From assembly GCA_036011305.1 (NCBI GenBank), contig DASCNA010000158.1:1-18079 (forward strand): a stretch of 18,079 nucleotides of DNA, given 5' to 3'. Shown in pieces: positions 7,921-14,863 of the stretch. The DNA is from DASCNA01 sp036011305. GTDB taxonomy: Bacteria; Verrucomicrobiota; Lentisphaeria; Victivallales; GWF2-38-69. How positions within the stretch are numbered: position 1 is the stretch's first letter; each line of letters opens with the position of its first letter. The notes beneath the pieces were generated by a model, which saw only the letters and a list, made by a program, of their open reading frames with translations, ran no database searches and was not told the DNA's origin. The translations under genes were made by a program, and so were the position numbers.

Positions 7921-9658
7921 TAGTTTTATTTGTAGCAGGGATATCCATATAACGTAGCGTTTTTGATGCAATATTATTGAAAGTAGGAGCGGCTACAACA
8001 CCACCATAATAACTTTTTTTAGGTTCATTTGCAACTATCAGCAATATAAAAGCAGGATCATCTGCAGGAACAAAACCTATAAAACTGGCGAAGTATTTAG
8101 AATGGGAATAAGCCCCATTCACCCATTTTTGAGAAGTACCTGTTTTACCTGCTACTTCATATCCATTTACTGCAGCTCGTCTTGCTGTACCGCCTGATTT
8201 AGTTACCAGCTTCATCATCTCCACAATTTCCAGTGAAGTTTTATAGGAAAAAATTTTTTCTTCTTTTTTTATAGGATACGTATATGAATTTCCTGTTTCA
8301 GGATCTTCAATCTTATCAATAATTCTCAAACGCATTCTCTGCCCATGATTTGCTAAAGCAGTATATGCACCAATTAGCTGTAATGGAGAAACCAATATAC
8401 CCTGCCCTATTGGAAATCTTGTAATCGACAATGTATCCCATTTTTTAACTTTTCTTAAGATGCCAGTGGCTTCAGGACTGAAAGGAAGCCCTGTCTTCTG
8501 ACCGAATCCATAAAGTCTCAGCAAATGATAAAGTCTTAACTTGCCAAGTAGTAATGCTATTTTGGCAGTTCCAATATTACTGGATTTCTGAATAATCTGC
8601 GTTACAGTTAAATCCTCATAGGAATGTGAATCTCTCAAACTTTTTTTGCCGTATACCCAGTATCCTTTCTCACAGTAAAAAACAGTATCAGGGCTGACTA
8701 AACCTAAATCTAAAGCTTTAGCGATTACTAAGGGCTTCATAGTAGATCCCGGTTCCAATCCCTCTACAACCATTCTATTCTGCCAACTCTTAGAGTCCAT
8801 AGTTTCTCTATCATTCGGGTTGAAAGTAGGTCTTTGAGCCATAGCTAAAATAGATCCTGTTTTTGGATCTACCATTACTACATAAGCAGATTTCGGTTCC
8901 CATTTTTCAACGAGTTTATTCAATTCTTCTTCAACAATAGACTGAATAGGCTCCTTTATGGTCAGGTTTATATTATCACCGGTCTTTCGTGTATTAATTT
9001 TATTATTCCCGTAAGTAAGCGGTACGCCTTTTCTCGATCTTTCGTATACCGAAACTTCAGATTTTACTGGCGAGAGAACACTGTTATAAGCACGTTCAAT
9101 ACCACTGACAGGGATAACATTCAAATGATCGACATTAATAAAGCCCAATAGGTTGGATAAAAGTTTCTTTTTAGGATAATAACGCTTTACACTATCATAA
9201 AAATAAATTCCTTTTATGTCTCTGTCTTTTACTTCCTCTTTTATAGTATCAGCGAGATTAAGATGGACAGCATTTTTAATTACAACTTCATAGATCTTTC
9301 TATCTCCCCGTTTTTTAGTGGATAATCTTTTAAAAACAGTAGAAGCAGAAATATTTAATTTTCTGGAAAAAAAACCGGCAAGCATTCTGCATTTATCTTT
9401 ATTGCCTACCAACTGTGGATTTGCTCTAATATCGATACAAGGGATATTACCGACAAGAAGGTTTCCATTGCTGTCATTAATTTCCCCCCTGCTTCCTCTT
9501 ATTCGTTTGACAGCAGTGTATTTTCTTTTTGCTTTTATGTAAAGCTCTTTATGCTCTTTAATCTGAATATCATAAAGATGTACGGCCAGATATGCAAAAA
9601 TTCCTATAATTAATACAGCAATAAAAATAATTTTAACAGTATAGGTGCTTCTTCCCAT
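7913..9658 (-). CDS. ftsI: FtsI-like class B penicillin-binding protein (septal transpeptidase)
   Basis: This 581-residue class B PBP would crosslink septal peptidoglycan in the periplasm together with a SEDS polymerase. It has an N-terminal membrane anchor (about 8-27), a dimerisation or pedestal domain beginning near RGSRGEINDSNGNLLV (54-69), and a transpeptidase domain. All three active-site motifs are present: S305-T-M-K308 (EPGSTMKP), S359-S-N361 and K505-T-G507 (VAGKTGTSQ). There are no PASTA repeats after the transpeptidase domain. The start ATG at 9658 is preceded by GGAG five bases upstream. It is the fourth gene of the mraZ-rsmH-ftsL-ftsI run, after an unusual 150-base gap from ftsL. 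Its TAA stop lies inside the last codons of the convergent XRE-PAS gene (8-base overlap), so no terminator can lie between them. Synteny supports FtsI over PBP2 or SpoVD. Confidence 0.9.
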   Translation of the reverse strand: MGRSTYTVKIIFIAVLIIGIFAYLAVHLYDIQIKEHKELYIKAKRKYTAVKRIRGSRGEINDSNGNLLVGNIPCIDIRANPQLVGNKDKCRMLAGFFSRKLNISASTVFKRLSTKKRGDRKIYEVVIKNAVHLNLADTIKEEVKDRDIKGIYFYDSVKRYYPKKKLLSNLLGFINVDHLNVIPVSGIERAYNSVLSPVKSEVSVYERSRKGVPLTYGNNKINTRKTGDNINLTIKEPIQSIVEEELNKLVEKWEPKSAYVVMVDPKTGSILAMAQRPTFNPNDRETMDSKSWQNRMVVEGLEPGSTMKPLVIAKALDLGLVSPDTVFYCEKGYWVYGKKSLRDSHSYEDLTVTQIIQKSSNIGTAKIALLLGKLRLYHLLRLYGFGQKTGLPFSPEATGILRKVKKWDTLSITRFPIGQGILVSPLQLIGAYTALANHGQRMRLRIIDKIEDPETGNSYTYPIKKEEKIFSYKTSLEIVEMMKLVTKSGGTARRAAVNGYEVAGKTGTSQKWVNGAYSHSKYFASFIGFVPADDPAFILLIVANEPKKSYYGGVVAAPTFNNIASKTLRYMDIPATNKTTK

Positions 9659-9808
9659 TTTTTCTCCAGTTATCGTAGATTCTGACTAGTATCAAGATTT
9701 ATTATAAGTTTTAGTAACTGGTACAGCCATACTGTTTTTATCGAAAAAGAAAAAGTCTTATCTTTTAGTTCATAAGTTCTTCATTAATCATTAGCAGTTA
9801 TTTACTAA

Positions 9809-10198
9809 CTATCTGAAATTATATGCATATTCCTGACCTTTGATGGAAATATCATTCTCCATCGGTCTCAGATTAATAACCTGAAATGAAGTTGGAGTCT
9901 GCAACCCCAAACCGTACTTCTCTATTTTTGTTACAATAAATTCTTTTCTACTCTTAGCAGCTAATAATATTTTAAGATTCTGTATCTCTCTCTGAAAATT
10001 ATATATTTTAGAATCATGAGATGATATCTTTTTATTAATTTTCTGACTTTGACCATCAAAATAAGCAGTTATACAAAACACACCAAAACTGAGCAGAGCT
10101 AAAATTATTACATATACACTGATGGTCGTAATTACGTTAAATTCTTTTTTTTGTTTTCTATCTCTTCTCAAAGCACTTTTTCTCGTTCTCAAATTCAT
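9809..10198 (-). CDS. ftsL: FtsL-like cell division protein
   Basis: This small bitopic protein has 129 residues: a very basic cytoplasmic N-terminus (1-20, rich in Arg and Lys), one membrane segment (about 21-45), a periplasmic coiled-coil-like stretch (about 46-85), and the tail KIEKYGLGLQTP (91-102). This tail resembles the FtsL/FtsB pattern in which a Gly-Leu motif follows the coil. FtsL proteins are too divergent for a motif-based call, so the assignment rests on topology, size and its place between rsmH and ftsI. In the division complex it would join FtsB and FtsQ and activate FtsWI. A strong Shine-Dalgarno (AAAGGAG, about 6 bases before the ATG) fixes the start at 10198. The gene is 25 bases downstream of rsmH. 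Confidence 0.7.
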   Translation of the reverse strand: MNLRTRKSALRRDRKQKKEFNVITTISVYVIILALLSFGVFCITAYFDGQSQKINKKISSHDSKIYNFQREIQNLKILLAAKSRKEFIVTKIEKYGLGLQTPTSFQVINLRPMENDISIKGQEYAYNFR

Positions 10199-10223
10199 GG
10201 TAGGCTCCTTTCAGTACTGTATA

Positions 10224-11177
10224 TCAAATTTTTTCTGCAATTCTCATTTTTGCAGAAGCTGCTCTTCTATTTTTTTTCACCTCTTCCGATGTAGGTGTTA
10301 ATGGCTTTTTTGTAATTAATTTGATAGATGCTTTATGATCGCATTTGCAAATAGGCAACCCAGGAGGACAGATACATTCAGTTGCTTCATTTTTAAATAT
10401 ATTCTTGACTATTCGATCCTCTAATGAGTGATAACTGATAACGCAAAGTCTTCCACCTTTATTTAATATTTCAATTGAAGTTCTTACTGCTTTTTCCAAT
10501 TCTCCAAGCTCATCATTAACTGCTATTCTCAATGCCTGAAAACAAAGAGTAGGAGCAGGCGGACCATTTTTCCTCGTCAAAGTTAAAACCTTTTGACAAA
10601 GTTCAGCAAGTTCCTGTGTATAAAACCATGGTTTATCTGTTCTTCTTTCCACTATCGCATTTGCCAGCTTCCATGCCTGTTTTATTTCGCCGTATTCTCT
10701 AAATATTTTAGCCAGATCTTCTACGTGAGAGAAGTTCAGTATCTGGGAAGCAGTTTTTTTCTGTCTACTATCCATTCTCATATCCAGAGGTCCATTTTCC
10801 CTAAATGAAAATCCTCTCTCACCTTTATCTATCTGCAGAGATGAAACACCAATATCCAGAAGAATGGAATCTACTTTATTCCAGCCAATTGATTCAGATA
10901 TTTCAGCCAGATCACTGAATTTACCTTTTGCTATAGTAACTCTCTCTTTTGCGAAACTTAATAAGTCTGTACTATATTTAATAGCAGTATCATCTCTATC
11001 TATTCCCAGCAGTTCTGCCTTAGAATTTTTACTTATCATAAGCTTACTGTGACCGCCGAAACCAAGTGTTCCGTCAATGATTTTCTGATTTTTTGATGAC
11101 ACAATCAAATAGTCTAAAACTTCCTGAGCCATAACCGGAATATGATGTTTATAATTTTCTGACTCACTCATTTTCAT
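10224..11177 (-). CDS. rsmH: 16S rRNA (cytosine1402-N4)-methyltransferase RsmH (MraW)
   Basis: RsmH methylates N4 of C1402 in the decoding centre of 16S rRNA using S-adenosylmethionine. The 317 residues are the usual length. Motifs seen are HHIPVMAQEVL (11-21), the SAM-binding loop IDGTLGFGGHS (34-44), the acidic ligand LGIDRD (57-62), ILLDIGVSSLQID (105-117), RGFSFRENGPLDMRMD (121-136) and the late motif SYHSLEDRIVK. Two ATG codons two triplets apart (11177 and 11171) compete for the start; the AGGG before them has a slightly better spacing to the second. The gene lies 20 bases after mraZ and 25 before ftsL, so it is read as part of the mraZ operon. Confidence 0.95.
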   Translation of the reverse strand: MKMSESENYKHHIPVMAQEVLDYLIVSSKNQKIIDGTLGFGGHSKLMISKNSKAELLGIDRDDTAIKYSTDLLSFAKERVTIAKGKFSDLAEISESIGWNKVDSILLDIGVSSLQIDKGERGFSFRENGPLDMRMDSRQKKTASQILNFSHVEDLAKIFREYGEIKQAWKLANAIVERRTDKPWFYTQELAELCQKVLTLTRKNGPPAPTLCFQALRIAVNDELGELEKAVRTSIEILNKGGRLCVISYHSLEDRIVKNIFKNEATECICPPGLPICKCDHKASIKLITKKPLTPTSEEVKKNRRAASAKMRIAEKI

Positions 11178-11197
11178 TTTCCCTGATTTGATTATAA

Positions 11198-11695
11198 TTA
11201 AATTTCATCACGCAACTCTTCTATTCCCTGCAGTACATCCAGCATTTCTTCATCACTCATAAACTGTTTATCCCAGTTAGCTCTTGACCAAATCTGTATA
11301 CTGTTGAATGCACCAACAAGTACCAGTTCTGCTTCCACTTCATTACCTTTTTTTATTTCAGCATACTCCAGCAACTGTTCCGGCACAGGAATCCTCCCCT
11401 GCTTATCACATCTACATTCCCTAGCGCGCGCACCTAACCTTGCCAATGCTATTGAGGCCTTGGGATCTGCTATTGATACCTTTTTTAATTTTTCAGCAAG
11501 CCGTTTAAAAGAGCTATAGGTCATTAATTGGAGAGTTTTATGCCTCCCGGGAAGAATATAAAAACGATTTAAACCGTCTTTTACTCTCCAGTCTTTAGGA
11601 ATGGCTATTCGCCTCTGTGAGTCTATGGCATGAACAAACTCACCGGCAAATAACAGCTCTGAATTATCACCATTCCTAATCTCTGCCTTTTTCAC
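11198..11695 (-). CDS. mraZ: MraZ, transcriptional repressor at the head of the dcw cluster
   Basis: MraZ is a DNA-binding protein with two tandem SpoVT/AbrB-like half-domains that, in E. coli, represses its own dcw promoter. The first half-domain has EFVHAIDSQRRIAIPKDWR (19-37), matching the family pattern HSLDSKGRLSIPAKFR. The second has CRCDKQGRIPVPEQLLEYA (94-112) and ends VLVGAFNSIQIW. Length is 165 residues, longer than the usual about 145-150, because of a 15-residue N-terminal extension and a small insertion near 118-124. The start is GTG at 11695: a strong AAAAGGAG lies 7 bases upstream and no other start exists before residue 59. Four 10-bp-spaced boxes and a promoter lie immediately upstream, suggesting autoregulation. 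It is the first gene of mraZ-rsmH-ftsL-ftsI. Confidence 0.92.
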   Translation of the reverse strand: MKKAEIRNGDNSELLFAGEFVHAIDSQRRIAIPKDWRVKDGLNRFYILPGRHKTLQLMTYSSFKRLAEKLKKVSIADPKASIALARLGARARECRCDKQGRIPVPEQLLEYAEIKKGNEVEAELVLVGAFNSIQIWSRANWDKQFMSDEEMLDVLQGIEELRDEI

Positions 11696-11730
11696 CTATA
11701 TTCTCCTTTTTACTCCTATTTTACCCTATT
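11693..11730 (-). promoter_or_regulatory. Putative MraZ operator: four boxes at exact 10-bp spacing
   Basis: On the minus strand the sequence reads as a 10-bp tandem pattern: AATAGGGTAA, AATAGGAGTA, AAAAGGAGAA, TATAGGTG. The cores AGGGT (11727-11723), AGGAG (11717-11713), AGGAG (11707-11703) and AGGTG (11697-11693) therefore recur on the same face of the helix with 5-base spacers. E. coli MraZ is known to bind TGGGN boxes separated by 5 bases in front of mraZ, so the geometry is the same with a modified core. The third box doubles as the Shine-Dalgarno and the fourth contains the GTG start, so part of the periodicity could be coincidence. Confidence 0.55.
11703..11710 (-). promoter_or_regulatory. 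Strong ribosome binding site deciding the mraZ GTG start
   Basis: AAAAGGAG on the minus strand lies 7 bases before GTG 11695. No other in-frame start codon is available before residue 59, so this site fixes the start and makes the N-terminal extension of MraZ real. It coincides with the third box of the putative operator. Confidence 0.75.
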
Positions 11731-11746
11731 TGGTCATAAATATCAA
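11718..11746 (-). promoter_or_regulatory. Predicted sigma70-type promoter of the mraZ operon
   Basis: On the minus strand a -35 element TTGATA (11746-11741, five of six matches to TTGACA) and a -10 element TAAAAT (11723-11718, five of six matches to TATAAT) are separated by exactly 17 bases. Transcription would start near 11711, giving a leader of roughly 16 bases that contains the AAGGAG of mraZ. The -10 element lies between the first and second of the 10-bp-spaced boxes, as expected for a repressed promoter. Confidence 0.65.
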
Positions 11747-12068
11747 CATTTTTCAGGCTAATGACTATAAAAAACATATAAAATATAGTAATAAAAGAGA
11801 AATTTATTGAATTTCCTTCTTATATGACTGTTTGATTTTTGCACATTATTCACTATCATATCAAAATGATAATAACGTTTATTTGCTATAAGTCATTTTT
11901 ATTTTATGCTATGCTGATTATTGAAAAAGATTAAACACGCAATTATTGTCACGAATTCTGACACTAGTTCTCAGTAATTGATTCTTTACGTCAGAGTGCA
12001 TAACGCTAATCATGCATATTCAAGTACATAAAATAAGAAGAAATTAAAGTGATGTACAAGAGAAATAT
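11747..12068. other. Divergent mraZ/murF intergenic region with two inverted repeats
   Basis: Upstream of the mraZ promoter, this AT-rich stretch holds the leader of murF. There is no open reading frame with a credible product and no tRNA- or riboswitch-like fold. Two dyad symmetries stand out. TATCAT-N6-ATGATA lies at 11854-11871, and its left arm also serves as a possible -10 (TTGATT at 11832, 16-base spacer) reading toward murF. TGTCA-N7-TGACA lies at 11947-11963. Several weak promoter-like pairs occur (for example TTGAAA 11921, TATTGT 11944), and none is decisive. The dyads could be operators for the murF promoter. Confidence 0.4.
11832..11859 (+). promoter_or_regulatory. Weak candidate promoter toward murF
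   Basis: TTGATT (11832-11837) and TATCAT (11854-11859) are separated by 16 bases on the plus strand. The -10 is the left arm of an 18-bp dyad. If used, the murF leader would be about 200 bases long. Matches are only moderate, and in DNA this AT-rich such pairs arise by chance. Confidence 0.25.
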
Positions 12069-13523
12069 ATGGAAGATACAACACATTTATTTACATTTAA
12101 TGAGTTAAAAGAGTACAGTGCAGGAACATGGAAAAATATTTCAGATAACACGAATAAAACTGTTAGACATATAACAACCGACACCCGTTCGGATTGCAGT
12201 AATTCACTGTTTCTAGCACTCAGAGGTGTAAACTTTGATGCCCATGATTTTCTGGACAATGCAGTTAATTCAGGGGCCACAGCCCTATGTCTAGAAAAAG
12301 GCAGATATGACACCGACAGTTTGCCTGATAATTTACCTATTCTGGAAGTTAATAATACATTAAAAGCTTATCAGGATATAGCAAAAAATTATAGAGCTAC
12401 CCTTAACGATCTAACTTTAATTGCAGTAACAGGCAGCAACGGGAAAACCAGCACAAAAGAAATTCTTAAAGGCATACTATCACAGGAGTTTGGCGAAGAT
12501 GCTGTTTACGCGACCAGGGCTAATACAAATAATCAGATAGGAACTCCTTTAAATATTTTAAATATAAACCCCAGGCATAAATATGCAGTCATAGAGTTGG
12601 GAACCAACCATCCTGGAGAACTTGATGTCATCGCTTCGATCGCCATGCCTGATATAGCAATAATAACTTCCATAGCATCATCTCATCTTGAGTTTTTCAT
12701 AAATCTACACGGTGTAGCTGAAGAAAAATCAAACATACTGAATCATTTTCATAAATCTAAAAGAGAAAACCTTGTGGTTCTTCCATCAAATATTCTAAAA
12801 TACAAGCCTATCAGAGATAAACTAAACAATATCAGGTATATGACATACAATAACACTGATAGTCCTTCAGATATTACTTATAACTACATCTCTACAGATC
12901 TTGAAACCACATCATATTCACTCAGCTGGCATGATTGTTTTGATGATAATCTTGTAAGATGGAGTATACCTGGCAAACATCAAATAGCTAATGCAGCCGC
13001 AGCTGCAACAGCTGCATCATTTTTAGGAATACAGAACAAAGATGTCTGCCGACATCTGACTAAATGTAAACTGTCAGGCATGAGAATGAAAATAAATAGA
13101 ATCAACAATACACACTGGATAAATGATGCTTACAATGCCAACCCCGACAGCACTAAAGCAGGTTTAGAATATATATCGGATATTTTGGTAACCGGTAAAT
13201 TCAAAACAAGCTATATAATATTGGGCGACATGCTAGAACTGGGTGAGAATGCTGTAAAATCTCATTATGAAACAATCAGATATGCTCAATACCTGCACCC
13301 TGATGCTATTATTATCCTTATTGGTGATTTTATGAAAAAAGCATTCTCTCAAATTAAGTTTGAGGCATCAGATAAAACTGAAATCATACACTTAGCAAAC
13401 ATTGAAGAAGCCTCTGAATACTTAATAAGTAATATAGGAGAAAATGACATGGTTTATCTAAAAGGTTCAAGAGGTATGAAGCTGGAAAGCATAGAAAAAT
13501 ATTACTTAGAAAATTCGGAATAA
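12069..13523 (+). CDS. murF: UDP-N-acetylmuramoyl-tripeptide--D-alanyl-D-alanine ligase (MurF)
   Basis: MurF adds D-Ala-D-Ala to UDP-MurNAc-tripeptide with ATP, the last cytoplasmic peptide step of peptidoglycan precursor synthesis. The 484 residues fit the Mur ligase family (typical MurF about 450-480). Seen are the N-terminal domain start FTFNELKEYS (8-17), the substrate-binding SDCSNSLFLALRG (41-53), the P-loop VTGSNGKTSTKE (120-131), NTNNQIGTPLNIL, the catalytic Glu-containing IELGTNHPGELD, SSHLEFF, and the C-terminal domain signature WINDAYNANPDS. Only a weak purine stretch (AAGAG) precedes the ATG. It is transcribed away from mraZ and is followed by the convergent URO-D gene. murE, mraY and murD, its usual dcw neighbours, are not in the window. 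Confidence 0.93.
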   Translation: MEDTTHLFTFNELKEYSAGTWKNISDNTNKTVRHITTDTRSDCSNSLFLALRGVNFDAHDFLDNAVNSGATALCLEKGRYDTDSLPDNLPILEVNNTLKAYQDIAKNYRATLNDLTLIAVTGSNGKTSTKEILKGILSQEFGEDAVYATRANTNNQIGTPLNILNINPRHKYAVIELGTNHPGELDVIASIAMPDIAIITSIASSHLEFFINLHGVAEEKSNILNHFHKSKRENLVVLPSNILKYKPIRDKLNNIRYMTYNNTDSPSDITYNYISTDLETTSYSLSWHDCFDDNLVRWSIPGKHQIANAAAAATAASFLGIQNKDVCRHLTKCKLSGMRMKINRINNTHWINDAYNANPDSTKAGLEYISDILVTGKFKTSYIILGDMLELGENAVKSHYETIRYAQYLHPDAIIILIGDFMKKAFSQIKFEASDKTEIIHLANIEEASEYLISNIGENDMVYLKGSRGMKLESIEKYYLENSE

Positions 13524-13539
13524 TATTCACTTATCATAC

Positions 13540-13565
13540 CACTATTAAATAAATATTATATAGTG
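13540..13565. terminator. Possible weak bidirectional stem-loop between murF and the URO-D gene
   Basis: CACTAT and ATAGTG form the outer 6 base pairs of an inverted repeat (13540-13545 with 13560-13565), and inner A-T pairs can extend it across mismatches. It lies between convergent genes, where a terminator would be expected. It has little GC and no clear T-tract on either side, so function is doubtful. Confidence 0.2.
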
Positions 13566-13630
13566 CCAAAATAATGCACATTAGGGTTTTGGATATATCA
13601 ATCAAATAGATACTGCCTGAACAATACGAT

Positions 13631-14671
13631 CTATTTTGCCTCTGCCTGAACTTTTTCCCATTCGTCCATAATAGCAAAAGGCATTTCTGGATTAGCTCCT
13701 GGACCAAGTTCAAATTGAGCTATTATACCACCTTTTGGGTCATAAAGGTTTTTTGCAACTTTTCTTACGGCATCACGACCGATTTGAGTATCAGTTGCAG
13801 GAACCACATGTTGCCGGTCTATTTCTCCCCAAAAAGTTATTTTGCCTTTAGCTGCTTCTGCGATTTCCTCCATATTCATACAGAATATTTGTTAATTAAC
13901 AGCATCAACACCAATTTCAATCAACTCTTTGTAGATTCTGGTTATGTTACCATCGGAATGCATAAAAACATGTTTCCCATTAGCCTTAGCTATATCACAG
14001 TAATCTTTATATAAAGGTTTAAAGAAATGTTTCCACATATCACAGGAAATAAGCAGGTCTTTCTGGGCGCCCCAATCATCCATAAAAAATATGGCATCTA
14101 CATCTGTAGAAGTCCAGAACTCCAATTCCTTCATATAAAAATCATGTATTTTTTTCAGTGCAGATTTAATTTCATCAGGATAAAGAGCCAGATCCATCAT
14201 TGCATTCTCTGTTCCTCTGATAAACTGAAATCTTTCCCATGGCCTAGGGCAGCAGCCGGCCATTACAAATTTATCAGTTTCCCCATATCCTCTATTTATT
14301 ATATCTCTGGCCTTAGCATAATTATCCGGTAATGTATCGTATGGAGGAGTAATTTTATCAATATCAGTTATTTCATCCATTAAAGGTCTCTTTACTTCTC
14401 CAATTATACCTTCATGAATATTTGTAAACTCGCACCCCCACTCATCAACATATTCACCTAACTCATAAGCATCGCCTTTAACTATTCCGGAAATCCTATA
14501 TACATTTGGAATAGAGCCTAAATCTGATGGATATTTTTCTAAAAGTTTTTTTAATTGTTCAGGATGTTTTTTAGAAAAATATGGAAGATACCATATATCC
14601 CGAGGCATCCTCTGAGGGCTATTAAAAGTCAGACAATTCTTAACTATTTCACGTGATGTTTGATTTTTCAT
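13631..14671 (-). pseudogene. Uroporphyrinogen-decarboxylase-family gene interrupted by one in-frame TAA
   Basis: Read through, this is a normal-length (346-codon) member of the URO-D/methyltransferase-like family (PF01208). Upstream part: PRPWERFQF (143-150), a DDWGAQKDLLIS stretch (198-209) and HSDGNI (238-243). Downstream part: GKITFWGEIDRQHVVP and the closing FELGPGANPE. At codon 260 (13894-13892) the frame has TAA, and it continues QIFCMNMEEI without a shift. Relatives generally read VNSQ here, so a single TCA-to-TAA change explains it. Without readthrough only 259 residues are made, lacking a barrel strand and the C-terminal motifs; the 82-codon remainder from ATG 13879 is not an independent gene. 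The HxC zinc motif of MtaA-type corrinoid methyltransferases is HSD here, so neither heme synthesis nor Zn-dependent methyl transfer is assured. GGGTGG precedes the ATG. A sequencing error is possible. Confidence 0.75.
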
Positions 14672-14811
14672 ATTTCCACCCTTTAATTAAAATCTTATAA
14701 TCTCCTTATCTTCGAATAAATATAACTGTATAAATTCATTTTCAAACCAACAATAGAATATTCTGTTAATCAAAGTGATATATTTGATCAGGAGTATTTT
14801 TGTAGTTAATA

Positions 14812-14840
14812 TTTATCTTATGTAAAACTTGAACTATAAT
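14812..14840 (+). promoter_or_regulatory. Candidate promoter for the cytosine deaminase gene
   Basis: A perfect -10 hexamer TATAAT lies at 14835-14840, with a poor -35 (TTTATC, 14812-14817) 17 bases upstream. Transcription would start near 14847, leaving about 17 bases before the ATG at 14864. This fits the lack of a Shine-Dalgarno there. A second weak pair (TTGATC 14784, TAATAT 14807) lies just upstream. Confidence 0.35.
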
Positions 14841-14863
14841 GTGTAAAAAAAGATTTTATTATT

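Noticed and set aside
11940..12030. Possible tRNA or small RNA in the murF leader
   Set aside because: No cloverleaf, no T-loop consensus (GGTTCGAATCC-like) and no terminator; only the short dyad is visible.
13631..13879. Separate 82-residue gene on the minus strand
   Set aside because: It is in frame with the upstream URO-D part and matches the family C-terminus; it is the 3' end of the interrupted gene.
13892..13894. Recoding of the stop as selenocysteine or pyrrolysine
   Set aside because: The codon is TAA, not TGA or TAG, and the family has Ser here rather than a catalytic residue.
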